The translations under genes and the position numbers were made by a program. A DNA stretch of 24,667 bases from Anaerotignum sp. (GTDB lineage Bacteria > Bacillota > Clostridia > Lachnospirales > Anaerotignaceae), in assembly GCA_020024265.1 (NCBI GenBank), contig JAHHTW010000027.1, positions 1 to 24,667 on the forward strand, in the 5' to 3' direction. Positions 1-5,412 of the stretch are shown here, in pieces; the stretch's first letter is position 1, and every line of letters starts with the position of its first letter. The notes under the pieces were generated by a model. That model searched no databases, was not told where the DNA came from, and worked only from the letters and a program-made list of their open reading frames with translations.

Positions 1-8
1 GGGGGACG

Positions 9-29
9 GCGGGGGAAACACGCCCCCGC
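9..29. repeat. GC-rich hairpin at the window edge
   Basis: A 7-bp all-GC inverted repeat (GCGGGGG / CCCCCGC) with a 7-nt loop lies in a GC-rich stretch of about 50 bases, sharply unlike the AT-rich DNA that follows. There is no T-run, so it is not an obvious intrinsic terminator. Its owner lies off the left edge. Confidence 0.5.
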
Positions 30-95
30 GCGTGGGCAAACAGGGCGCGATGCTTTGTAAATTCTGACTTGTAGAGCCTATTTCTAAAATATGGC

Positions 96-124
96 TTGTA
101 TTTATACCTGATATATATTATAAT
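96..124 (+). promoter_or_regulatory. Promoter of the RHH-integrase pair
   Basis: TTGTAT at 96-101 and a perfect TATAAT at 119-124 are separated by 17 bp. Transcription would start near 131, giving a short leader that contains the strong AAAGGAGGG ribosome site in front of the gene at 154. This is a sigma-A-type promoter by inspection only. Confidence 0.6.
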
Positions 125-153
125 ATCCAAAAATAGAAAGGAGGGAAAAAATT

Positions 154-441
154 ATGGGCAAAAATCAGACAGCAAAAGAGATAAATAATTCTATCAATGC
201 GCGTTATGATCGTGTTACTGTATTGATACCTAAAGGTACTCGTTATCTTGTTGAGGATTCTGCAAAATACGGCTATTTTACAAATGTATCTGCGTACATT
301 AGGGGCTTACTTGAAGCTGACTTATGTCATTGTGTGGATTGGGAGAGTTACAGACATCATGAAAATTACGGAATTTTGCTACGTATGGCTGAATACGAAA
401 AGGCGCAGCCTGTCACCGACTACCGTAGAAGGCTACGCTGA
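154..441 (+). CDS. Small ribbon-helix-helix-like protein upstream of integrase
   Basis: A 95-residue protein with an excellent ribosome site (AAAGGAGGG). Residues about 17-58 read as a basic beta strand (YDRVTVLIPKGTR) followed by two helices ending in SAYIRGLLEADL, the pattern of Arc/MetJ-type ribbon-helix-helix DNA-binding proteins. Such proteins beside an integrase often act as excision or directionality factors, or as repressors; that role is inferred from position. The C-terminal tail (about residues 59-95) is Arg-, Tyr- and His-rich. The gene's last 83 bases overlap the start of the integrase in another frame, so the two are probably translationally coupled, or the tail is a by-product of the integrase reading frame. 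The family assignment rests on pattern only. Confidence 0.6.
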   Translation: MGKNQTAKEINNSINARYDRVTVLIPKGTRYLVEDSAKYGYFTNVSAYIRGLLEADLCHCVDWESYRHHENYGILLRMAEYEKAQPVTDYRRRLR

Positions 442-1294
442 TGCAATGCAGCGTGTAATATTACCCTTTTTCGGTGATATGGAAATTTCGGATATTTCCA
501 CAGCCTTTGTTGAAATGTTTATAACTTCTTTGTATGACCAGAATTTAGCTGTTGGAACGATTAAAAGATATTTGGCAGTATTTCGATCTATGATGTCAAA
601 GGCTGTTAAAGTTGGATTGATTGCAGAAAATCCTGCAAATTCTGATCGATTGGAGCGCCTAACCGGAGAAAAACAAGAAATATATATCATGACACGTGAA
701 CATATGTTCGCTTTTCTTGATGTGCTGGATAATTTTGCTAGTATCCGCTGGCGTGCGTTGATTTATTTTGCGTTGGATAGTGGGGCACGGCGTGGGGAGA
801 TTATTGCTTTACGCTGGTCTGATCTATCAGGACAAGAGGTACATATACAACAAGCTGCATATAAAACAGTTGGGCATATCGGCATCAAGCGACCCAAAAA
901 CGGAAGGGATAGAAAAATATATATCGCTTCTGAAACCGCTGCTTTATTACAGCAGTGGCAGCGGGTGCAGAAAAAAAACTGCCTGAAAAAAGGGGCTTCT
1001 TGGTCTGATCGCCTTTATATGTTTGGTAATATTGGTGAACTTATGTATCCTGATACGCCTACAGCATGGCTTCGTAAATTCTTAAATCGGTATGATTTAC
1101 CACCCTTTCGCTTTCATTCTCTCAGACATACAGCAGCTACTCAACTTTTAGTGAATGGCTTAGACCTCCAAACCGTTGCCGGACGTTTAGGACACCGCGA
1201 CATAGAAACTACAAAATTTTATTTGCATTGTTTGGATGAAATTGACCAGACAGCAGCGGAGATTGTCACAGAATTTTTATACCATCACCCATGA
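359..1294 (+). CDS. int: Tyrosine recombinase (phage-type integrase)
   Basis: A 311-residue integrase of the lambda/XerC-D-like family, which cuts and rejoins DNA through a covalent tyrosine to insert or excise an element. Residues 1-95 form the SAM-like core-binding domain (SLSPTTVEGYADAM, then VGTIKRYLAVFRSMM). The catalytic domain follows, with R144 (SGARRGE), K180 (RPKNGR), H253 and R256 (FHSLRHTA), H279 (GRLGHRD) and nucleophile Y288 (TTKFYLH). All expected residues are present, so it should be active. I chose ATG 359; the frame is open back to a TTG at 248 and a GTG at 332, but those lack domain homology. It runs towards a tRNA-Pro gene whose 3' end is 73 bp away, which suggests the tRNA is its attachment site. 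The rest of its element lies left of the window. Confidence 0.93.
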   Translation: MKITEFCYVWLNTKRRSLSPTTVEGYADAMQRVILPFFGDMEISDISTAFVEMFITSLYDQNLAVGTIKRYLAVFRSMMSKAVKVGLIAENPANSDRLERLTGEKQEIYIMTREHMFAFLDVLDNFASIRWRALIYFALDSGARRGEIIALRWSDLSGQEVHIQQAAYKTVGHIGIKRPKNGRDRKIYIASETAALLQQWQRVQKKNCLKKGASWSDRLYMFGNIGELMYPDTPTAWLRKFLNRYDLPPFRFHSLRHTAATQLLVNGLDLQTVAGRLGHRDIETTKFYLHCLDEIDQTAAEIVTEFLYHHP

Positions 1295-1303
1295 AATGAA
1301 AAA

Positions 1304-1334
1304 GCGGTACGATTGCTACCAACAACCATACCGC
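1304..1334. terminator. Weak hairpin after the integrase
   Basis: GCGGTA at 1304-1309 pairs with TACCGC at 1329-1334 across a 19-nt loop, ten bases after the integrase stop codon. No T-run follows, so termination is uncertain. It lies between the integrase and the presumed attachment site in the tRNA. Confidence 0.3.
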
Positions 1335-1366
1335 AAAGCCTGAGATAACAGGCAAAAAAGAAACCA

Positions 1367-1440
1367 TCGAGGCGACAAGATTTGAACTTGCGACCTCTAC
1401 ATCCCTAATGTAGCGCTCTACCAAGCTGAGCCACGCCTCG
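1367..1440 (-). tRNA. tRNA-Pro (anticodon AGG)
   Basis: The minus strand folds into a full cloverleaf. The acceptor is CGAGGCG/CGCCTCG with the C1-G72 pair and A73 typical of bacterial tRNA-Pro. The D-stem is GCTC/GAGC. The anticodon stem is CTACA/TGTAG with loop TTAGGGA, giving anticodon AGG followed by G37. The T-arm is GCAAG TTCAAAT CTTGT. No CCA is encoded. An A at position 34 is uncommon in bacteria outside tRNA-Arg(ACG). The 3' end faces the integrase at 359-1294, so this gene is the likely insertion site of the left-hand element. Confidence 0.93.
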
Positions 1441-1453
1441 ACGACTTGTTTCA

Positions 1454-1480
1454 TTTATAATATACGATGTATTTTGTCAA
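1454..1480 (-). promoter_or_regulatory. Promoter of tRNA-Pro
   Basis: On the minus strand a perfect TTGACA (1480-1475) is followed after 15 bp by TATAAA (1459-1454). The tRNA 5' end is 14 bases further on. The spacing is slightly short but both boxes are strong. Confidence 0.65.
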
Positions 1481-1510
1481 GAATTTTTTGAAAAATAGGT
1501 CTTAGCTGCT

Positions 1511-1538
1511 TTTTGTGCATTGCGTTTCATGCACAAAA
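1511..1538. repeat. 10-bp perfect inverted repeat
   Basis: TTTTGTGCAT at 1511-1520 and ATGCACAAAA at 1529-1538 form a perfect 10-bp stem with an 8-nt loop. It lies between the tRNA promoter and the ridA terminator. The A-rich 3' arm in either direction argues against a simple terminator. Confidence 0.5.
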
Positions 1539-1544
1539 GAGTAT

Positions 1545-1572
1545 GCGACTGCCCACATTCATGGACAGTCGC
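1545..1572 (-). terminator. Terminator of ridA
   Basis: A 10-bp stem (GCGACTGTCC / GGGCAGTCGC on the minus strand, one G-U pair) with an 8-nt loop lies 45 bases after the ridA stop codon. It is followed by a short T-rich run (CTCTTTTG), a modest but plausible intrinsic terminator. Confidence 0.6.
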
Positions 1573-1616
1573 ACCATAGGTGCTTGTCCCCTATTTTTTC
1601 TTTGTGTTGAGACCGA

Positions 1617-1994
1617 TTATTTTGTAACAGCCAAAATTTCTACTTCACAAAGTACATTCTTAGGCAGTGTCTTTACTGCTACACAAGAACGTGCGGGCTT
1701 ATTTGTAAAATATTTGCCATAAACTTCGTTAAATGTAGCAAAATCGCCCATATCAGCCAAGAAGCATGTTGTCTTTACAACATCTGTGTATGTCAGACCA
1801 TTTGCTTCCAGAATTGCACCAATATTTTTCATTACCTGCTCTGTCTGATCTACGATTGTTGTTGCAACTACATCCCCTACCGCAGGATCAATGGGGATCT
1901 GACCGGAAGCAAACAGGAAACCGTTTACTGCGATTGCCTGAGAATAAGGTCCAATAGCTGCTGGTGCTTTATCTGTGTTTGTAATTTTAAACAT
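1617..1994 (-). CDS. ridA: RidA family reactive intermediate deaminase (YjgF/YER057c/UK114)
   Basis: A 125-residue protein, the usual RidA length. It opens with the family pattern AAIGPYSQAI and FASGQIPIDP. It carries the signature PARSCVAVKTLPKN followed by CEVEI, which contains the arginine and glutamate of the active-site cleft between subunits of the trimer. RidA hydrolyses reactive enamine/imine intermediates made by PLP enzymes such as threonine dehydratase, releasing 2-oxoacids and ammonia in the cytoplasm. The start is ATG with GGGAGGT eight bases upstream. It is a single gene with its own near-consensus promoter and a downstream hairpin. Confidence 0.93.
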   Translation of the reverse strand: MFKITNTDKAPAAIGPYSQAIAVNGFLFASGQIPIDPAVGDVVATTIVDQTEQVMKNIGAILEANGLTYTDVVKTTCFLADMGDFATFNEVYGKYFTNKPARSCVAVKTLPKNVLCEVEILAVTK

Positions 1995-2032
1995 ATAAAT
2001 TACCTCCCTAAATTTTCAATATTTTCTTTTTT

Positions 2033-2061
2033 ATTGTATCTCAAAGACAAATTCAAGTCAA
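2033..2061 (-). promoter_or_regulatory. Promoter of ridA
   Basis: On the minus strand TTGACT (2061-2056) is followed after exactly 17 bp by TACAAT (2038-2033). This is near the sigma-A consensus, about 40 bases upstream of the ridA start codon. Confidence 0.75.
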
Positions 2062-2183
2062 TGTATTTTTACAGAATACACAAAAATTATGAAAAACCAC
2101 GGATTCTATATTCCATTTTTCTTTTATTTCGGTTAAAATAGTAATGTTATGGACAAAATCGAAAGATAGAAAGGACTGCAACT

Positions 2184-3773
2184 ATGAGTAACTTAGAAGC
2201 AATTCAAAAACGAAGGATTTTCGGCATCATCTCTCACCCCGATGCTGGTAAAACGACATTAACCGAAAAATTATTGCTGCATGGCGGAGCCATTCGTGAA
2301 GCCGGAACCGTAAAGGCAAGAAGAAATGCAAAATTCGCAAAAAGTGACTGGATGGAAATTGAAAAGCAGAGAGGGATTTCTGTTACTTCCTCTGTTATGC
2401 AGTTTGAATACGAAGGAAAAGTAGTATCTATTATGGATACACCAGGGCATAATGACTTTGGTGAAGATACTTACCGTATTTTAACCTCTGTAGACAGTGC
2501 CGTTATGGTCATTGATGCTGCAAAGGGTGTGGAAGCACAGACAGTAAAGCTCTTTAAGGTTTGCAGTATGCGTGAAATCCCTATTTTTACATTCATCAAC
2601 AAACTGGATCGCCAATCCAAAGACCCTCTGGATTGTATGTCTGACTTGGAAGATGCATTGGGGCTGCCTTCTACAGCTGTCACATGGCCCATTGGCAACG
2701 GTCTGACCTTTGAGGGTATTTATGACAGATTGGAAAATAAAGTTTACCTCTACAAACAGAAAGATGGTGTGATTGATCTTGGTGCAAATGGTGTGTTTGG
2801 CGATGCGCTGGAAGGTGTGATTACAGATGCCAATTTAGATATTCTGCGTGGTGAAATGGAGCTTCTGGATGGTGCCGGCAACCCATTTGATTTGCAGGCA
2901 ATCAAAGATGGTAAGCTCTCGCCTGTATTCTTTGGTTCTGCATTGGCAGACTTTGGTGTAACACCATTTTTGAAACACTTTCTTGAGTGGTCACCTGCTC
3001 CCGGTTCCAGAAAAACAACCACCGGTGAAATACAGCCCACAGACGAATTTTTTAGTGGATTTATTTTCAAAATACAGGCAAATATGAACCCTGCACATCG
3101 TGATCGACTGGCATTTTTACGCATTTGCTCCGGCACATTTCAAAGAGGGATGTCTGTAACACTCTCTCGTACCGGCAAACAAATCAAGCTCAGTCAATCC
3201 ACACACCTGATGGCAAACGACAGAGAAACGGTAGAAACTGCCATTGCCGGCGATATCATCGGGATTTATGACAGTGGCAACTACCAAATCGGGGATACCA
3301 TCACAGACCGCAAAGAAAAACTGTTCTTTGAACCGTTGCCTACATTCCCTCCTGAATTGTTCTGCCGTGTGCATCCCATCAACTCCCTCAAATCCAAGCA
3401 ATTCCAAAAGGGTGTACAGCAGCTTGCACAGGAAGGTGCCATTCAGGTATATCACAACGACTTTAACGATGTTATTTTGGGTGCAGTTGGACAACTCCAG
3501 TTTGAAGTATTTGAATATCGCCTAAACAACGAATATAACTCAGAAGTGCGTATGGAACCTCTGGATTTTAGTGTGGCACGTTGGGTTGCTCCCGGTTCTC
3601 CCAAGGATATTCATGATTATATTGTCGCTCGCAGTGCATTGGTATATGATCATTTTGAGCGTCCTTTGCTGCTTTTTGCAAATCAATACACACTGAACAA
3701 CTTCATGCAGAAGCATACAGAGGTAAAGCTTGTAGAAGCACTGGATGTAGATGATACAGAATATCAGGGATAA
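2184..3773 (+). CDS. prfC: Peptide chain release factor 3 (RF3)
   Basis: A 529-residue translational GTPase that removes RF1 or RF2 from the ribosome after peptide release. The G-domain motifs are in order: G1 SHPDAGKTT (about 17-25), the switch region QRGISVTSS around T68, G3 DTPGH (85-89) and G4 NKLD (139-142). The RF3-specific opening IQKRRIFGIISHPDAGKTT and the stretch MEIEKQRGISVTSS separate it from EF-G. Domain 2 and the C-terminal RF3 domain are present and the length is normal. The start is ATG 2184 with AAAGGA upstream. A TAAAAT box at 2134-2139 may be its -10, but no good -35 is visible. Two hairpins end the gene. It is monocistronic and convergent with rplT. Confidence 0.96.
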   Translation: MSNLEAIQKRRIFGIISHPDAGKTTLTEKLLLHGGAIREAGTVKARRNAKFAKSDWMEIEKQRGISVTSSVMQFEYEGKVVSIMDTPGHNDFGEDTYRILTSVDSAVMVIDAAKGVEAQTVKLFKVCSMREIPIFTFINKLDRQSKDPLDCMSDLEDALGLPSTAVTWPIGNGLTFEGIYDRLENKVYLYKQKDGVIDLGANGVFGDALEGVITDANLDILRGEMELLDGAGNPFDLQAIKDGKLSPVFFGSALADFGVTPFLKHFLEWSPAPGSRKTTTGEIQPTDEFFSGFIFKIQANMNPAHRDRLAFLRICSGTFQRGMSVTLSRTGKQIKLSQSTHLMANDRETVETAIAGDIIGIYDSGNYQIGDTITDRKEKLFFEPLPTFPPELFCRVHPINSLKSKQFQKGVQQLAQEGAIQVYHNDFNDVILGAVGQLQFEVFEYRLNNEYNSEVRMEPLDFSVARWVAPGSPKDIHDYIVARSALVYDHFERPLLLFANQYTLNNFMQKHTEVKLVEALDVDDTEYQG

Positions 3774-3802
3774 CACCTGTTCTCATTCGTGTAAAACCGC
3801 AA

Positions 3803-3850
3803 CAAAAAAAAGGAGTTTCATTGGCGCATACGCCCAGAAGCTCCTTTTTT
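3803..3850 (+). terminator. Terminator of prfC
   Basis: An A-run precedes a stem GGAGTTTC / GAAGCTCC (one G-U pair) capped by an inner GGCG/CGCC stem, and a run of six T follows. This is a strong intrinsic terminator about 30 bases after the prfC stop. Confidence 0.85.
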
Positions 3851-3884
3851 ATATGATTTTCCTATCGTCATATATGGATATACA

Positions 3885-3915
3885 AAAAAGGATGGTATCC
3901 CATACCATCCTTTTT
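3885..3915. terminator. Bidirectional terminator between prfC and rplT
   Basis: A perfect 14-bp stem (AAAAAGGATGGTAT / ATACCATCCTTTTT) with a CCC loop. Both arms end in A or T runs, so it can stop transcription both ways. It ends the infC-rpmI-rplT operon on the minus strand and backs up the prfC terminator. Confidence 0.9.
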
Positions 3916-3927
3916 ACTGCATATAAA

Positions 3928-4284
3928 TTAGTTCAATTTTGCTTTTGCTGTATCTACCAATACGGTAAAAGCTGCAGGATCGGATACTGCCAAATCAGCC
4001 AGCATCTTTCTGTTGATGTTTACATCAGCCAGTTTCAGACCGTGCATCAGTTTGCTGTAAGAGATATTGTTCATTCTTGCAGCTGCATTGATTCTTGTAA
4101 TCCACAGGCTTCTGTAATCTCTCTTTGTCTGTTTTCTGCCGGCAAATGCAAATGCCATTGCTTTCATAACAGACTGTTTTGCTACTCTGTACTGTTTGCT
4201 TCTTGCGCCACGATAACCTCTAGCCAGCTTCAGTACCTTTTTATGTCTTTTTCTCGCATTTAATGCGCCTTTTACTCTTGCCAT
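3928..4284 (-). CDS. rplT: Large-subunit ribosomal protein L20
   Basis: A 118-residue protein of standard L20 length. It begins with the highly basic MARVKGALNARKRHKKVLK extension that threads into 23S rRNA, followed by the conserved GYRGARSKQYR and the globular C-terminal half (RINAAARMNNISYSKLMHGL). L20 is essential for early 50S assembly. In Firmicutes it also binds the infC leader and represses this operon. It is the last gene of infC-rpmI-rplT, 34 bases after rpmI, and is followed by a strong terminator. The ATG is preceded by an AGGAGG-type site. Confidence 0.98.
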   Translation of the reverse strand: MARVKGALNARKRHKKVLKLARGYRGARSKQYRVAKQSVMKAMAFAFAGRKQTKRDYRSLWITRINAAARMNNISYSKLMHGLKLADVNINRKMLADLAVSDPAAFTVLVDTAKAKLN

Positions 4285-4318
4285 GATGAAGTCCTCCTAA
4301 ATCTGATTGATCTTTGAA

Positions 4319-4519
4319 TTATGCGTAGGGTAACAGTTTCTTCTTGATGCTGTTTTCAACAGTCTTATCTACTGTTGTAGCATGTCTCAAATTTCTTTTT
4401 CTCTTTCTGGACTTCTTACCAAGAATATGCTGTGTATTGGATTTCTGTCTTTTCAGTTTGCCAGTACCTGTGATTTTGAATCTTTTTGCTGCTGCTTTTT
4501 TGGTTTTTAACTTAGGCAT
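4319..4519 (-). CDS. rpmI: Large-subunit ribosomal protein L35
   Basis: A 66-residue, strongly basic protein with the L35 pattern MPKLKTKKAAAKRFKITGTG and HILGKKSRKRKRNLR, ending KKLLPYA. The length is normal. It is a structural protein of the 50S subunit. It lies between infC and rplT, all on the minus strand, the standard order. The start ATG has AGGAGG upstream. Confidence 0.98.
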   Translation of the reverse strand: MPKLKTKKAAAKRFKITGTGKLKRQKSNTQHILGKKSRKRKRNLRHATTVDKTVENSIKKKLLPYA

Positions 4520-4570
4520 TTTGTATTCCTCCTAAAAACTATTTTGTTTATCTGTTCTTTGCCGGGCAAA

Positions 4571-5083
4571 TCAGCCTTTTGGTGCCAGGAACATTACAAG
4601 GCTCTTTCCTTCCATCTTTGGTTCTTTGTCGATGATACCGAACTCCGCTGTGTCTTTGGCAAAGTTCTCCAAAATCATCATACCAACCTTGGAATGGCCA
4701 ATTTCACGACCTCTGAAACGAATGCTTACCTTAACCTTATCCCCATTTTTCAAAAATTCATTGGCTTTCTTAACCTTAACCTGAACATCATGTGTATCGA
4801 TACTCGGGGACAAACGCAATTCCTTTACGTCCACGGTTTTCTGTTTCTTTCTTGCTTCCTTTTCTTTCTTTGCCTGATCAAATTTATATTTGCCATAGTC
4901 CATAATGCGACACACAGGCGGTTTTGCCGTTGGAGCGATTTTTACCAGATCAAGCTTTCTTTCATCTGCAATCTTCTGGGCATCTCTCGAAGACATAAGA
5001 CCAAGCTGTTCGCCGTTCTCGTCAATAAGTCTGATTTCCTTGTCCCTGATTTGTTCGTTAATCATTAAGTCAGTAATCGTCAA
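4571..5083 (-). CDS. infC: Translation initiation factor IF-3
   Basis: About 168-170 residues. The N-terminal domain opens LMINEQIRDKEIRLID, the linker is rich in Lys and Glu (KKEKEARKKQK), and the C-terminal domain holds the 30S-binding KVKVSIRFRGREIGHS. IF-3 keeps subunits apart and proofreads the initiator tRNA and start codon. The start is non-standard. The frame opens with TTG at 5083, only 3 nt after AGGAGG. An ATT at 5077 lies 9 nt after it and fits better; rare AUU-type starts are the known means of infC autoregulation. The internal ATG at 5065 would remove the conserved N-terminus. Upstream is an L20-type leader with an attenuator; downstream are rpmI and rplT. Confidence 0.96.
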   Translation of the reverse strand: MTITDLMINEQIRDKEIRLIDENGEQLGLMSSRDAQKIADERKLDLVKIAPTAKPPVCRIMDYGKYKFDQAKKEKEARKKQKTVDVKELRLSPSIDTHDVQVKVKKANEFLKNGDKVKVSIRFRGREIGHSKVGMMILENFAKDTAEFGIIDKEPKMEGKSLVMFLAPKG

Positions 5084-5099
5084 GCACCTCCTAAAATTT

Positions 5100-5268
5100 T
5101 TGAAACAGGATCTCCTGTTTTACCCTTATCTGGCTGCACAAAAAAATGCGCCGAAAGAAAATCCGCCGCACACAGAAAAACAGAGCATCCCCCTGCTTTT
5201 GATCAATGTATAAACCTTATGAGCCTTTGCTATAAGGTGAGAAGCGGAACTTCTTCTTTGTTACCTGA
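5100..5268 (-). ncRNA. L20 leader (attenuator) of the infC operon
   Basis: The 5' UTR of infC begins just after its promoter. On the minus strand it reads AACAAAGAAGAAGTTCCGC then TTCTCACCTTAT, resembling the Firmicutes ribosomal protein L20 leader. ACCTTAT (5226-5220 region) pairs with ATAAGGT in a 7-bp stem around an 11-nt loop. Further on is a terminator hairpin, and then a GGATCTCCTG-type segment before the ribosome site. In B. subtilis L20 binds such a leader and promotes premature termination, so excess L20 lowers infC-rpmI-rplT expression. Exact base pairing was not computed. Confidence 0.75.
5140..5170 (-). terminator. Attenuator hairpin in the infC leader
   Basis: On the minus strand TGCG-CGGA pairs with the TTTCGGCGCA side (one G-G mismatch), followed by seven T. 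It lies inside the leader, about 60 bases before infC, so it acts as a regulated terminator and not as the end of another gene. Confidence 0.75.
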
Positions 5269-5271
5269 AAA

Positions 5272-5300
5272 ATTATATCATCTTTTTTCTCTTTCGTCAA
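5272..5300 (-). promoter_or_regulatory. Promoter of the infC-rpmI-rplT operon
   Basis: TTGACG (5300-5295) and a perfect TATAAT (5277-5272) are separated by exactly 17 bp on the minus strand. Transcription would start near 5265, at the beginning of the L20 leader. Confidence 0.85.
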
Positions 5301-5340
5301 TACTTTTTTACTTCTTGTAAAAAAAGAGCGTCACGTTTCC

Positions 5341-5380
5341 AAACAAGAAGAAAGGGGCTGTCATACAGCACCCTTTCTGT
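5341..5380 (-). terminator. Terminator of thrS
   Basis: A 13-bp stem with one bulged base (AGAAAGGGTGCTGT / ACAGCCCCTTTCT on the minus strand, ATG loop) is followed by TCTTGTTT. It lies just after the thrS stop and before the infC promoter, separating the two units. Confidence 0.85.
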
Positions 5381-5412
5381 CTGATATCTGATAGATTGTC
5401 ACTTCTGACAAA

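Noticed and set aside
1513..1722. A 69-residue plus-strand frame over the ridA end
   Set aside because: It is antisense to ridA and crosses its terminator hairpin.
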